A stretch of DNA of 64,000 nucleotides from Xylona heveae TC161 (GCF_001619985.1 NW_017264196.1:1116001-1180000); one strand, 5' to 3'; counted from the first letter of the stretch, positions 1 through 10,876 are shown. The notes: generated from the letters alone by a model not told the origin. Program-made: numbers and translations.

Positions 1-2453
1 ATTTTTCACAAAAGGATCTTTCTGGTTCCGTTTGCTTTCTTTACTTAGCACTTGCTTCAATAGACTTGAGCGCGGGCCAGCAAACGGTCCTTCTTGGTAT
101 GCCGTCCGCTTGTGCTTTTTGGGTTTGGCGGTTGCTGGTTTAGTATAATGAACGGGCTCAGCTGCAGGCTCAGGCACCGGCTGTTTCTGCGAGGCGAAAT
201 CATCTACCCATTCATCCACGAACTTTGCATCGTATCCCAAGTTCTGCATGAAAATGCGAGCTCGTTCAATGTCTCCTGGCGTTGTAACGTCCGGGTTTGG
301 TGCATCAAGGTCGTTATACAAATATGTATTAAGCAAGGCATCCCAATCAGACGACGAAGGGCGGCGGTTTTCCACGTTCGCAGAGCTCATGAGAAGCTTG
401 AGCTGTTCTTCCTGAAGCTTTCGGATTCTTTCATTCTCGTTCACTTCCTGCTGGATTCGAGCGGCACGGATCTCTTCTACATCCATGCGCTGAGCGTTTG
501 TCAGTCCCAACATATCATAGGCAACGTCGACAGGACTGTTTCCCCGAAATTCATCGATAATCCGCAGTTGATGTTCCGACGTCAAGTCCTCCCATGCAGG
601 CGGAGGCTCGCGGGCTTGAACACCAAGATCAGCCTGGCAAAGACGTCAGTTACTCAATACTTGAGCTCAAGGCGAAGCCTTCGAGGCTCATTTATGCCGA
701 TGGCATGAGAACGTCAGAGCAGTTAGTAGCTGTTCAGCTTTTCGACGAAGGAAATTGTAATGCATCTTGCGAGGGAGAAATCTACATTTTACATACCTGG
801 GTATCATTCCTGGATTTTGTGCCTGCAGCCAGCTCATCCTCATCGACTTCTTCTTCTTCGTCGTCCTCGCTTTCTTCTTCTTCGCTCGAAGTCTCACACT
901 CTTGGAGGAACTTCCAATCAATATCCTCCTCTTTTGCTCCCAAGTCCTCCATAATTTTCAAATTCTTGACATAAGTCGGGTTTTTCGCACAGTTACTCGC
1001 TTTCCAATCAATACTGAGTGCGGCTTCTTCCTCGCGATCTTTGTCCCGCCAGAGCTTTTTGATGATATAGTCATCTCGAGTCATGACTTCCCCGTCACTC
1101 TCGCTCTCTGGGTCAGGATTGGTTTGGTCGTACTTGATTTCTTTTAGGATATTGCGAGGCCCACGTTTACGGCGACGATAGTAGTAGCTCGGCTCGTTCA
1201 CAAACTCTCGTTGAGTCCGATATCCTTGGTAGGGCAGATATAGATTCTCTCTCGAGTCTCGGGCATACTATTTTGCATCTGTTAGTCCTTCTATTTAATC
1301 CATTGGTCAAGGGGAATTGATCTTCTTGGAGGTGGCCTTGAGAGATCTCATTCTGATATCACCGCTCGGGACGGAATAGAAAAGGACTGCTCATCCGTAG
1401 ATGCAGCATTCAGATGATCAAGAAAAAGGGCCTTACCTCTGCTCTAAATCTCAATGGCGCTCCCTTATCCACGGTAATTGTATCTGATGCCGAACTTGAC
1501 GTGGACAAGCTCAACCTATGGGCGCGAATGGTGCGGAGCTCAGCCTCGGCTTCGTTTCTAATAAAGCTTTCGCTACGCCCAGAAAAGCTCGAGTCGTTCG
1601 TACTACAATGATTAAGATCCTTCCTCGCTCTGAGAGAAGACGTCGAAAGAGAATCGGGCTCCAATGCTTCTTCTGAGAATTGAGCTGAACCCGGGGCACC
1701 TTTTGTGAGACGCCGAGTCGTAGTCGACAGATTATCAAGAACAGTGTTTAAAGAAGAGGCAGAAGGATTTGCACGGTGCGTCGAGCTCAAGTTATTTTGG
1801 ACAAAGTTATGGCTGGATGTAGATTCAGGTTGCCCGGATTGCCCGTGTCTGGTACTGAAAATCGTGGTTGATGTGTTTACTGCAGATCCAGCAGTGTGGG
1901 CCGCAGAAACGCTGCCCGCGGATCCATTTCCCGCCAGCGCAGCACTCTCCCCAGCTGTATCTTCGTCGTCTACGTTTTGCTTGCTTGCTCGTCCTTGTTC
2001 CCGCAGTTGTCTATCGTTTTTATTTTCAAGGGCATTTACTGCTCCTACAACTTGAACTTGGCCTTGACCATCGCCATGGCTAAACAATCCGAGATTCTGC
2101 TCTCCAGCCGCTTCTGGATCTGATTTCTGCATCTTGTCTTTAAGGCTTGTATTACTAGAACCCGTCATTCCTTCTGTTTCGTCCTCAGCGCTGAATGAGG
2201 TCGTGAAAGATGCTGAGGTAGATGATGCTCCAGGAGAGAACATTAGGAGTGAATCATCTTTGTTTTGAGCCGCAGCTTGATCATGCCCCAGAGTTTGGCT
2301 TAGTTCCTCCTGTCCACCAGATTGACGGCCCCCTCCACGTCCACGTTTATTCACAGCACCTTGGGCACGTGGCGTTGGAGTTCGCGTCGGCGTTGGAGGC
2401 TCAATATCATCCCGATACCTTGCTGGGAGTCTTCTTGTTTTCCGCAGCTCCAT
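1..2453 (-). CDS. Uncharacterised acidic, probably nuclear protein (3' end cut by window)
   Basis: Three exons fit: 2453-1437, 1267-797 and 633-1, running off the window; both introns (169 and 163 bases) have GTAAGG/GTATGT donors and AG acceptors, and the frame is kept. At least 707 residues are visible. The first third is low-complexity, rich in Ser/Thr/Gly/Ala/Gln, with a basic N-terminus (MELRKTRRLPARYRD) and several TP repeats. The middle part is more ordered, with a YYYRRRKRGPRN basic patch, then an acidic run (about residues 470-495) of Glu/Asp/Ser. The C-terminal part is helical and charged, with a KPKKHKR basic cluster that could be a nuclear signal. I do not recognise the family. The basic and acidic patches suggest a nuclear role, but that is inference. 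The start is the first ATG of the open frame. Confidence 0.6.
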
Positions 2454-2575
2454 TCTTGTTTCTATTCTGTTTTGTCTTTGCCTTATTGCTTTGCGTTATC
2501 AATCCTCTCAGTATTAACTGCTTCTTCCTCACTATCCTTCGCTGGCTAGCTTCTGAATTTAAAATTGACTCTTAG

Positions 2576-3433
2576 ATGCCAAGAAGGCAAAACAATGACC
2601 AAGTCCAGGCGGGCGGCACAAAACTTATGCACAGAGCGAAGAGCGAAGCTGTCATATGAGGAAGCTGAGCTAAGAGCAAGGCAGAAGCAAAGCCAGAGAG
2701 CCAATCTTCAACGACCCAGGCCTGCTCTACTCGTTAATAGTAAACGCAGAACAAAGCTCCAAGCTTAAAGGCCTTGCGACTCGCCGGCGCGTCGTTCAGC
2801 CAAGCGTCAAACTCAATCCAGGCGAGAAGGATAAGTAACCAGAGAATTTTCTATGCCAACGCTCTCAAAATATCGTGGACAGACGACCACAATTCCTCAT
2901 CGACGATCAACCTCAACTACCTGAACCGCTCACGCGCCTTCAGTTGGAAGCAAGCCGTCAACAACCAGATCAACGAAATGGTAAAGCTTCCAGCGCGTTA
3001 TAGTGGACCATCAAAAGCAATCCACGTCGCAGATATCGAAACGTTTGGACCACTTCCTTGATGCAGCACGATGTTGACGCGACGCGCAGCGCTGAATCCT
3101 CGCTGTGTCAACAACAACCCAGCAAGAGCAGCGCAGGATGAATTGACTAATCCTTTGTCAGAGATAGCAAATACCCTTAGCAGACTACATTCCTTACCTA
3201 GCCAGGCGGCCGAGGGAGATAAAGCTGGAGTCGAACAGGATAGCTTGATTCGAAAAGACGCTGAAGCCAAGTTTTGCGTTGCGTTGGTTCCTTTGTGTCA
3301 AGATTTGCAGGTTTTGTGTGTTGAAGAGGAGATCACGCTGCTGACACAAGTAACAAAGACCTCATTCACATTTACGTTCACATCTACGTTTTTTTTTTCT
3401 TTTTGCTTACATCGTCAGGGGCGACTGGCGTAA
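2576..3433 (+). other. Possible small multi-exon gene of unknown function
   Basis: Coding-like stretches lie on the plus strand but no single frame spans them. One begins with ATG at 2576 (MPRRQNNDQVQAGG), another lies near 2746-2830, one near 2880-2975 and one near 3071-3350 with a helical, heptad-like character (DELTNPLSEIANTLSRLHSLP-type text is broken here as DELTNPLSEIANTLSRL). Candidate introns exist (GTAAAG at about 2979, GTAACC at about 2834) but I could not build a consistent model. It would be divergent from the neighbouring minus-strand gene with about 120 bases between starts. It could be a small structural or kinetochore-type protein, an old pseudogene, or chance. No function is claimed. 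Confidence 0.25.
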
Positions 3434-4065
3434 CGTGGGGACACTTCACTATATGATTTTGCCCGCATAGGGTGAGTGGCGATGGGTGATTGACGTGTTT
3501 TTCTGTTCAATCATGTTATTCATACGCTCCTGTGACAAACACTTGGTATCCTGAAGGGAATGAATTAAGCTGTAATACACACAGCGCGCATATATATTTT
3601 CCTCAAGTCTATTGATACCCATCAGAGTCCTTACTCGAGCCATATTATTCCTGATACCGCGACTATCATCAATATTTACCTACGATATGAAGTATGTACA
3701 GAACATTCCCTTTTCATTTTACTCCCTCAGTAGCATTATGCCTCCGTATTAAATATATCAATATCGTCGGCCGATCCTTCATACTTTCTCCCATTTCTCC
3801 CAGTAAATCTCATTTACTCTTCCCCCTAATATGACTTATCAAATATACCAATTCTATCAATCCTATCAATTCATCATAACTACACTACTACCCTCACCGC
3901 ATGCGTTAGCTGTCGCGAACAATAGAAGTTTAGTCCGTAGTCCGTAGTGCACGGTGCATGGTGCATGGTGCGTAGTGCCGCCCCTGAAACCGCGAACCAC
4001 AACAACACCAAGCCGCCGAAACCAACAAACTCAAAGCTGTAACATAAGATACCTAAGGTATCTTA
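3434..4065. other. Intergenic, no gene seen
   Basis: AT-rich spacer with no convincing open frame. Short imperfect direct repeats of GTGCATG/GTAGTCC type lie near 3930-3980. The 5S rRNA promoter region begins at its right end. Confidence 0.5.
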
Positions 4066-4071
4066 TATACC
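4066..4071 (+). promoter_or_regulatory. TATA element upstream of 5S rRNA
   Basis: TATATA lies about 27 bases before the first base of the 5S RNA, the spacing at which upstream TATA boxes help Pol III in several fungi. The role is inferred from position. Confidence 0.45.
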
Positions 4072-4092
4072 ATATTGTGACACTAATCAAGT

Positions 4093-4211
4093 ACATGCGA
4101 CCATAGACTGAGGAGAACTGGGCATCCCGTCCGCTCTGCCATACATAAGCCTCAGATCGGCGGACTAGTAGTTGGGTCGGTGACGACCAGCGAATCCCCG
4201 CTGTTGCATGT
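4093..4211 (+). rRNA. 5S ribosomal RNA
   Basis: The 119-base segment begins ACATGCGACCATAG and ends GTTGCATGT, so the terminal ACATGC/GCATGT helix closes. It carries the hallmark fungal 5S blocks CATCCCGTCCGCTCTGCC, a TAAGC box, TAGTAGTTGGGTCGGTGACG and ACCAGCGAATCCC, which include the TFIIIA/TFIIIC internal control region. A run of eight T residues follows directly as a Pol III stop. Single dispersed 5S genes are normal in filamentous ascomycetes. The sequence departs from the common consensus in helices II/III, so it may be a minor variant copy, but the helices still look pairable. Confidence 0.93.
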
Positions 4212-4218
4212 TTTTTTT
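4211..4218 (+). terminator. Pol III T-run terminator of 5S rRNA
   Basis: Eight consecutive T bases directly follow the mature 5S 3' end, the standard Pol III termination signal. Confidence 0.8.
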
Positions 4219-4710
4219 GTCCCTCCGCTATTTACCCTCGCCCCCTACGCTTCGCAACCCCCCCACCCCCGCCCCCCTCCAAACGGTTTTTTTTGGATGA
4301 CAATACTTCTTCCCTCGTCAGTATTTTACACGATTCGTCTACGCTTACGACATTATTTATATGGACCAAGGATACGAGGAGAAGAGGAAAGGGAAATAGA
4401 GAGGGTGAGAACATGGAAAATGAAAATACTTTTATTTACTAGCAGACGAGACGTAAAGACATTATCGCGTCGACGTAATTGTCGTGGTTAATCTATTCAT
4501 ACAATTCGTACGAAGGTACAAGAACAACAACTAACTCAGGGACTCAATAATAGCGCAAGGCATGGTCTGACCTCCGCAGGGGTTGACCTCTCTAACATTG
4601 CTTGTTATTGAATCCATTGGGTTGTGTTTTAAACTGTAGTCGTACGCAATAGGGAGTTGTGAAAATCCGAGTGTATACAAAGTATGTATGCTCGAAAAAT
4701 GAGGCTGGCA
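4219..4710. other. Intergenic, 3' flank of the phosphatase-like gene
   Basis: C-rich and T-rich tracts (about 4255-4300) and AT-rich sequence; no gene seen. It holds the 3' untranslated region of the minus-strand gene at 4711-5733. Confidence 0.45.
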
Positions 4711-5733
4711 TCATCCCCGAAAGGGCGCAAAACCGGGTCTTTGTCCAGTAACGTCATCATGGGACGCTACACTGTCCATGGACACGTCCTCACCGTCGTA
4801 AAAGTCGTCTACGGTTCGTTTATTGACTTTGTTCGCTGGACCGATTCCATTGGGAAGTGTCGACAGCGGAGGCAACTGCGGTCGTGTATCAGGAGTCGTG
4901 ATTGCTGCACCACCAAAGGACGCCGACGATTTTTCTTCAATCTTTGTACGGAGCACGTCCCGTTTGGCTTCGAGAATGGATGAAAATGATAGGAGCATTT
5001 GTTTCATAGGCTCGTCGATGGAGACAGAGAAGCGCTGAATCTGGATAAGCTGCAGAGCCTGTACAATAGACAAGTCGTAAACGGCCATGAGATACGCGGC
5101 GACAACGGCAGCAGACTTTTCGTTTCCGGACTCGCAAAACACAAGGACCTTGCCGGTAGCTTCGGCATCGCCAAATGCTGAAAAGGCGGAAACATCGAGC
5201 ACAGGCCGTTGCGAGGCAGACATGTGGCGGTTGATAGCGTGGATTGCGGTAGGGAAACATGCCATGAGACCCGAATGACCCGTGACATCTAGAGTGAGCG
5301 ATGTGATGCCCAAGTCGCGCGCAACGGCAGAGCAGTCGAAGAATCTGGTATGCGAGGATGACGTCTCGCGAATATGAAGGAGCATGGTGACGCCAACAGT
5401 GCGAAGCCAGTCGCGGTCGCGGGCGGCGTTGAAAGGCCCGAGGTAAAGAAATGGAAGAACGGCTTGGGCTTTGCGTCGTAGCTCGTAGCGCCAGTCGAGG
5501 GCGCTGTAGAAGATTTGTAGGTCCTCGATGGATACTCGAGCATAGTCCCCGGCTTGGAATTCCGAATAGCGTGAGGGAATAAGGTTCCATTCCGCGTCTT
5601 GTTCTAGTGGAAAGGGAGGTACCACAAGGTGAGGCGGCGATGGCATCCTGTTCGTCCATTCATGGACAGGTGCATGTGCGGTTGGAGTCGCAGGTGCTGA
5701 TTGTTGAGGGGTTGTGGCTTGGATGTCTTCCAT
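4711..5733 (-). CDS. Dual-specificity phosphatase-fold protein, probable pseudophosphatase (STYX-like)
   Basis: Single exon, 340 residues. Residues about 85-270 read as a dual-specificity phosphatase fold: the opening QAVLPFLYLGPFNAARD matches the LYLG entry strand, and the P-loop region is VFCESGNEKSAAVVAAYLM. The canonical motif is HCxxxxxR(S/T). Here the Cys is present, the preceding His is Phe, and the invariant phosphate-binding Arg is Lys. In this family loss of that Arg normally destroys catalysis while phosphopeptide binding may remain, so a STYX-type scaffold role is likely. The N-terminus (1-60) is Pro-rich and the C-terminus (280-340) is disordered and acidic. No signal peptide or membrane segment is visible. 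A catalytically active relative cannot be excluded without assays. Confidence 0.75.
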   Translation of the reverse strand: MEDIQATTPQQSAPATPTAHAPVHEWTNRMPSPPHLVVPPFPLEQDAEWNLIPSRYSEFQAGDYARVSIEDLQIFYSALDWRYELRRKAQAVLPFLYLGPFNAARDRDWLRTVGVTMLLHIRETSSSHTRFFDCSAVARDLGITSLTLDVTGHSGLMACFPTAIHAINRHMSASQRPVLDVSAFSAFGDAEATGKVLVFCESGNEKSAAVVAAYLMAVYDLSIVQALQLIQIQRFSVSIDEPMKQMLLSFSSILEAKRDVLRTKIEEKSSASFGGAAITTPDTRPQLPPLSTLPNGIGPANKVNKRTVDDFYDGEDVSMDSVASHDDVTGQRPGFAPFRG

Positions 5734-6731
5734 GGTGAGCTATTATGGAAGGCAAGGAGAATGTCTCAGGTTGTGAGCATGAGAGTGAGATGATCAGAGA
5801 ATCTGTAAAGAACTCGTAGTAATGCCAGAGTGCAGGTTTAAAAATAGGCCCCGTTAATCGTTAGGGTGTGCCAGGATGGAATCAGCTGTCTGAGCTCGAG
5901 TTGAGCGATGGATGTGTGGAAGGAGAATGAGAAAAGGATTTAAAATGGGTTGTTCTGAACGACAAATAAGGCAGATGAAAGAGAACAGCTGGCCAGCCTG
6001 ATATGAACAGAGAAGAGAGAAAGCAGAAGACTACGATTGTAGTCACGACAATTAGGACGACGTGTAGGCCACGCGAACAATAACAGAAGGGTGAATATGA
6101 TGGTGGGGTGTTCACACCCAAAATGACAACAACGCCAGCAACCACAGTTGAACGCTTTTCTAGCGACCAAAGGAAAAAAAAAAAGCAGAGAAAGGTCAAA
6201 GAGTGATTAAAATATTCAAAGAGGCCACCCTTTGAGAGAAATTGTAAGATTCCAACGAACGTGATACTGTAGGAGAAAGGCTTATGTCATTGGAAGAAAT
6301 GAAAGTGTAGGTCGGGAAACAGCGACCACGTCTTCACAGAACATCAATACGACGGAATAATCCCTTCTTTCCTAGTTGCTCAACGTCCGAAAGAGAAAGG
6401 AAAGACTGGCACATCAAATGGTAAATGGCAGTTTTCCAGGTGTCGATTGAGAAGGAACTTGACTGCGAATGTCATCAGAGTCTACTGCCTGGGTGGTGTC
6501 TGTCGGCTGCCGTAGAAGTTCCTCTTTGGGCGTCTATATTGGATCATTTACTGCTGAAGCTCAAGACAATCACATCGGGCAATCAATCCATATCTGTGCC
6601 CTTGGGAGGAGAGTTTAATTTAATTTATATATTTGTCTAAAAAAAGTCATTCATATTTGTACTTTCGCGAATAAAATTTGCAAAGGGCTAGTCCACAGTA
6701 TCATGAATAATAGTCTAGGCATACGTAGGGT
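5734..6731. other. Intergenic: promoter of the phosphatase-like gene and 3' flank of SPO7
   Basis: Contains A-rich and G/A-rich tracts (a long A run near 6173-6182) and no convincing gene. Both flanking genes are on the minus strand. Confidence 0.45.
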
Positions 6732-8054
6732 TCAGCTGCTTGTTCGTGGTGGATCTGCAATAGGAGGAGTAGTTGGACGAGAGCCCGTAGGGGTTATCTT
6801 GGATAGACTCCGTATAGTACCTGACCCACCTCCCGTGGCTTTCAACTTTTTGCGCCTCTCACCTGCCCCGCTTGCATGGCTGCTGCCTCTCCGTGGCTGC
6901 TCTGAGAGAGGTCTATCATCCATTTCAGGCGTGTTCGTGGAGCTACGCGACGAGCCTCGAGAGTTGGACCCAGAGCGACCTGTACCAGATGTGGTGCTCA
7001 GCCCCCGAGTTCGATATCGTGGGAGTTCCTTTTCAAGCGGCTGATGGTGCTGGGAATGATGGTGGTGATGATGATGATAATGCTGTCGTCGATGAGGCTT
7101 ATCAGCAGTTCCACCACGACCGCCAGACCCGTTGGCTCTCTTCTTCCAGCCCCTCCAACCTGTCCACCAAAGCCATCCGCCCTGCTCCTTCGCGAGATGT
7201 CTCTGCCTCTGCCGCAATTTGCGTCCTAAACCTGCTCGTCGCTCGTTCTCTTTCTCCCAGTATTCGCTGCGGTATGTGTCCCAATTTTCCCGAAACGCCG
7301 GCGAAAACGGCTTTGGAAGTAGTAAAAGCTTTATATAGTCGCCGCCTGACGCGAGGTCTTCCTCCACCCCGTTTTGTTCCTCTTCGTCTTCCTCATCAAT
7401 GTCGCGGCGTTTATCGCGGGGTGCGCCCGGTACGAAATGATATGATGAACCGTTTGATGCCGAAAATGGAGCAAATGGAAACAAAAAAGAAAGATGTGAA
7501 ATCATCTCTTTCCACCATGGCCCCTTTACGACAACGATTTTGGTATTCATGGTGCGCAGTCCGCGGTTCGTAATTGCCACCCAGCGCCGCGGCCAACGAA
7601 TACCACGCTCCCACTGTCCAGTGCCCCAGATCAGAATGCCCGTCACGACACCGCCCATGAGAGCAAGCTTCTCGCCCATCTCGACCACCCAGTATACGGA
7701 GCCACCCACACCACTGCCATCTTCACGTGGTCGCAGAAAGAGCGCGTAGCCAAAGTATGAGATCCAAAGCGTGAGCAGGAGCAGGAAGAAGGTATACTGG
7801 CGCCTTCGAGCACGGAGGGTCAGGTATTGCGATCGCAGCGACGCTTCGAGAATTAATAGATTCAAGTATATCTGCGGTGGCGACGAAGGTAGGGTGGATA
7901 TCACCGGATCGGTCGAAGAGACGAATGGAGAAGTTGCTGCCCCAGCTTCAACGTCGGCGTCGGGTGACTTGCCAATGGACGGGGCAGGTTTCGGGACTGA
8001 AACGTTGGGCGCAGGGGCACCTTTGACAAGCTCATCCAGTCTGGACTCGGTCAT
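6732..8054 (-). CDS. SPO7: Nem1-Spo7 phosphatase regulatory subunit Spo7
   Basis: Single exon, 440 residues. The conserved core is PPQIYLNLLILEASLRSQYL followed by RARRRQYTFFLLLLTLW, the Spo7 signature just before the first membrane helix (about residues 85-105); a second helix lies at about 125-150 (LALMGGVVTGILIWG). Spo7 holds the Nem1 phosphatase in the ER/nuclear envelope, and the complex dephosphorylates Pah1 lipin to control membrane lipid and triacylglycerol synthesis. The PKPFSPAFRENWDTYRSEYW block late in the core is also typical. The C-terminal 130 residues are disordered, with a His-rich stretch (about 325-340) and Ser/Gly/Arg-rich tail much longer than in yeast Spo7. It is divergently placed from the hydrolase gene at 9126. 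Confidence 0.88.
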   Translation of the reverse strand: MTESRLDELVKGAPAPNVSVPKPAPSIGKSPDADVEAGAATSPFVSSTDPVISTLPSSPPQIYLNLLILEASLRSQYLTLRARRRQYTFFLLLLTLWISYFGYALFLRPREDGSGVGGSVYWVVEMGEKLALMGGVVTGILIWGTGQWERGIRWPRRWVAITNRGLRTMNTKIVVVKGPWWKEMISHLSFLFPFAPFSASNGSSYHFVPGAPRDKRRDIDEEDEEEQNGVEEDLASGGDYIKLLLLPKPFSPAFRENWDTYRSEYWEKENERRAGLGRKLRQRQRHLAKEQGGWLWWTGWRGWKKRANGSGGRGGTADKPHRRQHYHHHHHHHSQHHQPLEKELPRYRTRGLSTTSGTGRSGSNSRGSSRSSTNTPEMDDRPLSEQPRRGSSHASGAGERRKKLKATGGGSGTIRSLSKITPTGSRPTTPPIADPPRTSS

Positions 8055-9125
8055 GGCAGATGTCGACGCACTGATCAGCTAGCAGCAGGTGACGGGAGCA
8101 AATCTCATCTCGGCCAAGCCAAATGCAGGAACCCAAATGACTGATGCGAAATTCTTCAGGATCAGACTCTCCCTCCCAGTGACTTGGATGATTTGGACCG
8201 AAAGGGAAAACAGAGGTACTTGTAACGTAAAAAGGGTTTATAACAAAGCTTAAATTACTTATGGGAGGGTGACGACAAGAAAGTAACTCAGTGACGCGTG
8301 ACAAAGAGTAAGAAAGGAATGCGGTGGGTTTGAGGAGGGGCGGGTGAAGGTCACGATATGAGGGGTGGAATTAATGGGAGGGGGGAATAATAGCGAAGCT
8401 CAACAATAACAACCACAACGATGATGATGATGATGATCCTGCTGCTGTTGTCTCTCTGTCTCTCTGTCTCTTCCCCTCTGTGTTGTTGCTGTTCCCTCGT
8501 TTCGTCGTTGTCTCTCTGTTACTCCGTCGGCTCGTCTTAGCTCCGGTCGGATGTCGGAGAAAGATGATTGCGGTGAGTTTTATATCCGCAATCTTTTGTA
8601 CAGGAACATGCACCAAATAGTGACAGAGTCTTAACTGTATTCAGTTATAGTTTATCCTTTCCGTCTAATCGTCGTCATCATTCATTCGTCCCTGTCACCA
8701 GGCAGCCGCCACCGGCCTTGTCATGACCGCTACATACAAATTACTACTATTATCTTATATTCCCGACTCTCCTTTTCACTTTTCCCTCAAAGCCACCATT
8801 TCATAAATTGTCTCAGATCTCGCTTTGTTTTGAATTGATCCATACGAGTGGCAGACATCCGTGCGTCTGTCACTCTGCCTAATCTCTTCCAACCATCCGG
8901 TTTATCTCTCCGCAGCTGCTCTGGCGGTCTCTTCCTCAGAGCTTTGCAGCTGCCCCTCGTTCCTCTTCCTCCTCCTCCTCCTCTCCTCCTCTCCTCTTCC
9001 TTCGCTCTGCGGCATCTCCAAGACTCCTCTCATCATCTACTTCGTCAGCAGCAAGGCTTCGCAGATCAAGAAACTGGGATTCTCAATACGTAATTGTTCG
9101 CCTTCCTTCTGGTGAACACGTCATA
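8055..9125. promoter_or_regulatory. Divergent promoter region between SPO7 and the CLD1-like gene
   Basis: About 1.07 kb shared 5' region. It holds a GAT/ATG microsatellite (about 8420-8437), TCTCTCTGTC repeats (about 8451-8475) and long CT-rich tracts (about 8940-9000) close to the plus-strand start, as is common in fungal promoters and leaders. Short open frames here are low-complexity and not supported as genes. Confidence 0.5.
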
Positions 9126-10876
9126 ATGTCTTCCGCCGACGCTGCATCGCTCTCTTCGGGCGATGAGGATTTGGGTTCCAGGACGCAGCAGAGCCCTCTG
9201 GCATCACAGAGAGCTCAGCAGCAGTCTAGGACATACTTCCCCTTGGGCTACAAGGCTGGCTTCAGCCAATGGGTACGTTTCTTTGAAAGCAATGATGCTA
9301 CAAATTTACATGGCAATTAACAAACGATTTCTCACAGTGGGCAAATATTCCCGCAGCTGTCGCAGAGCATAGAGTGCTCTCGTTTATTCCCCATCTCCAG
9401 GCGCCTCCAACCCATACCAAAACTGGATCCCAACCGGCTTCTCCCGACAGACCACCAATGGTGGTTGACGATGACCAGTCCCAGAACGCCGAGCCTGTAA
9501 CAACTGCATCTAACACCGACCCATATGGCCCACGAAGATGGGCCTCGAATCTTGTCACTTTGAGCGGCAAGAATCGCGCTTTGAACGAGTTTTCAGTAGA
9601 GCGCATTGGGGAGGACGTTGAGCAAAACCTCGTCATGCTCCATGGATACGGCGCGGGTCTTGGATTCTTCTACAAAAACTTTGAAGCCCTTAGCCGCGTC
9701 CAGGGATGGAAAGTCTACGCCCTGGACATGCTCGGAATGGGGCGGAGTAGTCGGCCACCGTTCAAGGTGCACAGCAAAGACAGCCAGGGCAAAATTACCG
9801 AGGCAGAGAACTGGTTCATTGACGCACTCGAAGAATGGCGCATTCAAAAGAAGATTGACCGATTCACGCTGCTCGGTCACAGCATGGGTGGTTACATGGC
9901 CGTTGCCTATGCGTTAAAGTATCCTGGACACGTCAATAAGTTGATTCTCGCATCGCCCGTCGGCATTCCCGAGGATCCTTATGCCGTAAAAGCAGATATG
10001 CCCGAGCCGAACGCTTCGACGATGAACAATGAATTTACCCAGTCTGAAAGCGACATCATCCATGGCTCAAACCCCGAGATTCCTGACTCCGCAAAGGTCG
10101 GCGCAGGTACAGCGGCAGGCGACCATAACAATTTTCTCAACGCTCGATCGTCTTCTGGCCGAGACGCAAATTCTGGCTCCAAGACCACTCCATCTGCCCC
10201 ACGGCGTCCACTGCCCAAATGGCTGGTGTACCTCTGGGATTCCAACATTTCGCCCTTCAGCATTGTGCGCTGGGCCGGTCCGCTCGGCCCGCGTTTCGTT
10301 TCCGGCTGGACCAGCCGTCGCTTCTCCCACCTGCCTTCGAACGAATCCCAAGCCCTCCACGACTACTCGTACTCGCTCTTCCGCCAACAGGGAAGCGGCG
10401 AGTACGCCCTCGCATATATTCTTGCACCAGGAGCTTTCGCTCGCAGTCCCCTGATCAGGCGTATTCAGGGCGTCGGGAGACAATGGATTGACACTGATTC
10501 TTCCTCTGAATCTCCGTCCTCATGTTCGCCAACGTCGTCACCATCTCCGCCTGCTCAATCCACCACTGCATACCCCAACGGATCAGACGCTCAAAATCGA
10601 GTTCGCGAAAACGGCATTCCCGTTGTCATGATGTATGGCGAGAATGACTGGATGGACATTGCTGGCGGCTATGCCGCCGAGCAAAAGATTAACGATGAAA
10701 AAGCCCGCCTTCTCCGCGATGCCGATGCCGAAACCCGCCGCAAAGATAATGGCTCCGCCAAAGTCGTCGTCATTCGTCGCGCAGGCCACCATGTGTATCT
10801 TGATGGATGGGAGCATTTTAATCAAGTCATGTTGGAGGAAATGAAGGATGTCTCGAAGCGTGAAGCACAGCGATGA
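9126..10876 (+). CDS. CLD1: CLD1/ABHD5-type alpha/beta hydrolase (cardiolipin-specific deacylase-like)
   Basis: Two exons, 9126-9272 and 9338-10876 (65-base GTACGT...CACAG intron), 561 residues. Order of features: disordered Ser/Gln-rich N-terminus, SQWWANIPAAVAEHRVLSFI, then the hydrolase core with VMLHGYGAGLGFF (oxyanion HG), DMLGMGRSSRP, the nucleophile elbow LLGHSMGGYMAVAYALKYP, and near the end GHHVYLDG, which contains the catalytic His and an HX4D motif typical of the CGI-58/ABHD5 branch. Yeast Cld1 removes an acyl chain from cardiolipin on mitochondria before Taz1 remodelling; the same role is inferred here. A long low-complexity insert (about 385-420) is rich in Ser/Pro. Other ABHD4/5-like lipases remain possible. 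Confidence 0.8.

Noticed and set aside
8400-8480. Possible CRISPR-like or regulatory array
   Set aside because: These are simple GAT and TCTCTCTGTC microsatellites; no spaced repeats exist anywhere in the window, and CRISPR is not expected in a fungus.
8848-9115. Two overlapping open frames upstream of the CLD1-like gene
   Set aside because: They consist of CT-rich leader sequence (Leu/Pro/Ser runs) and end just before the real start.
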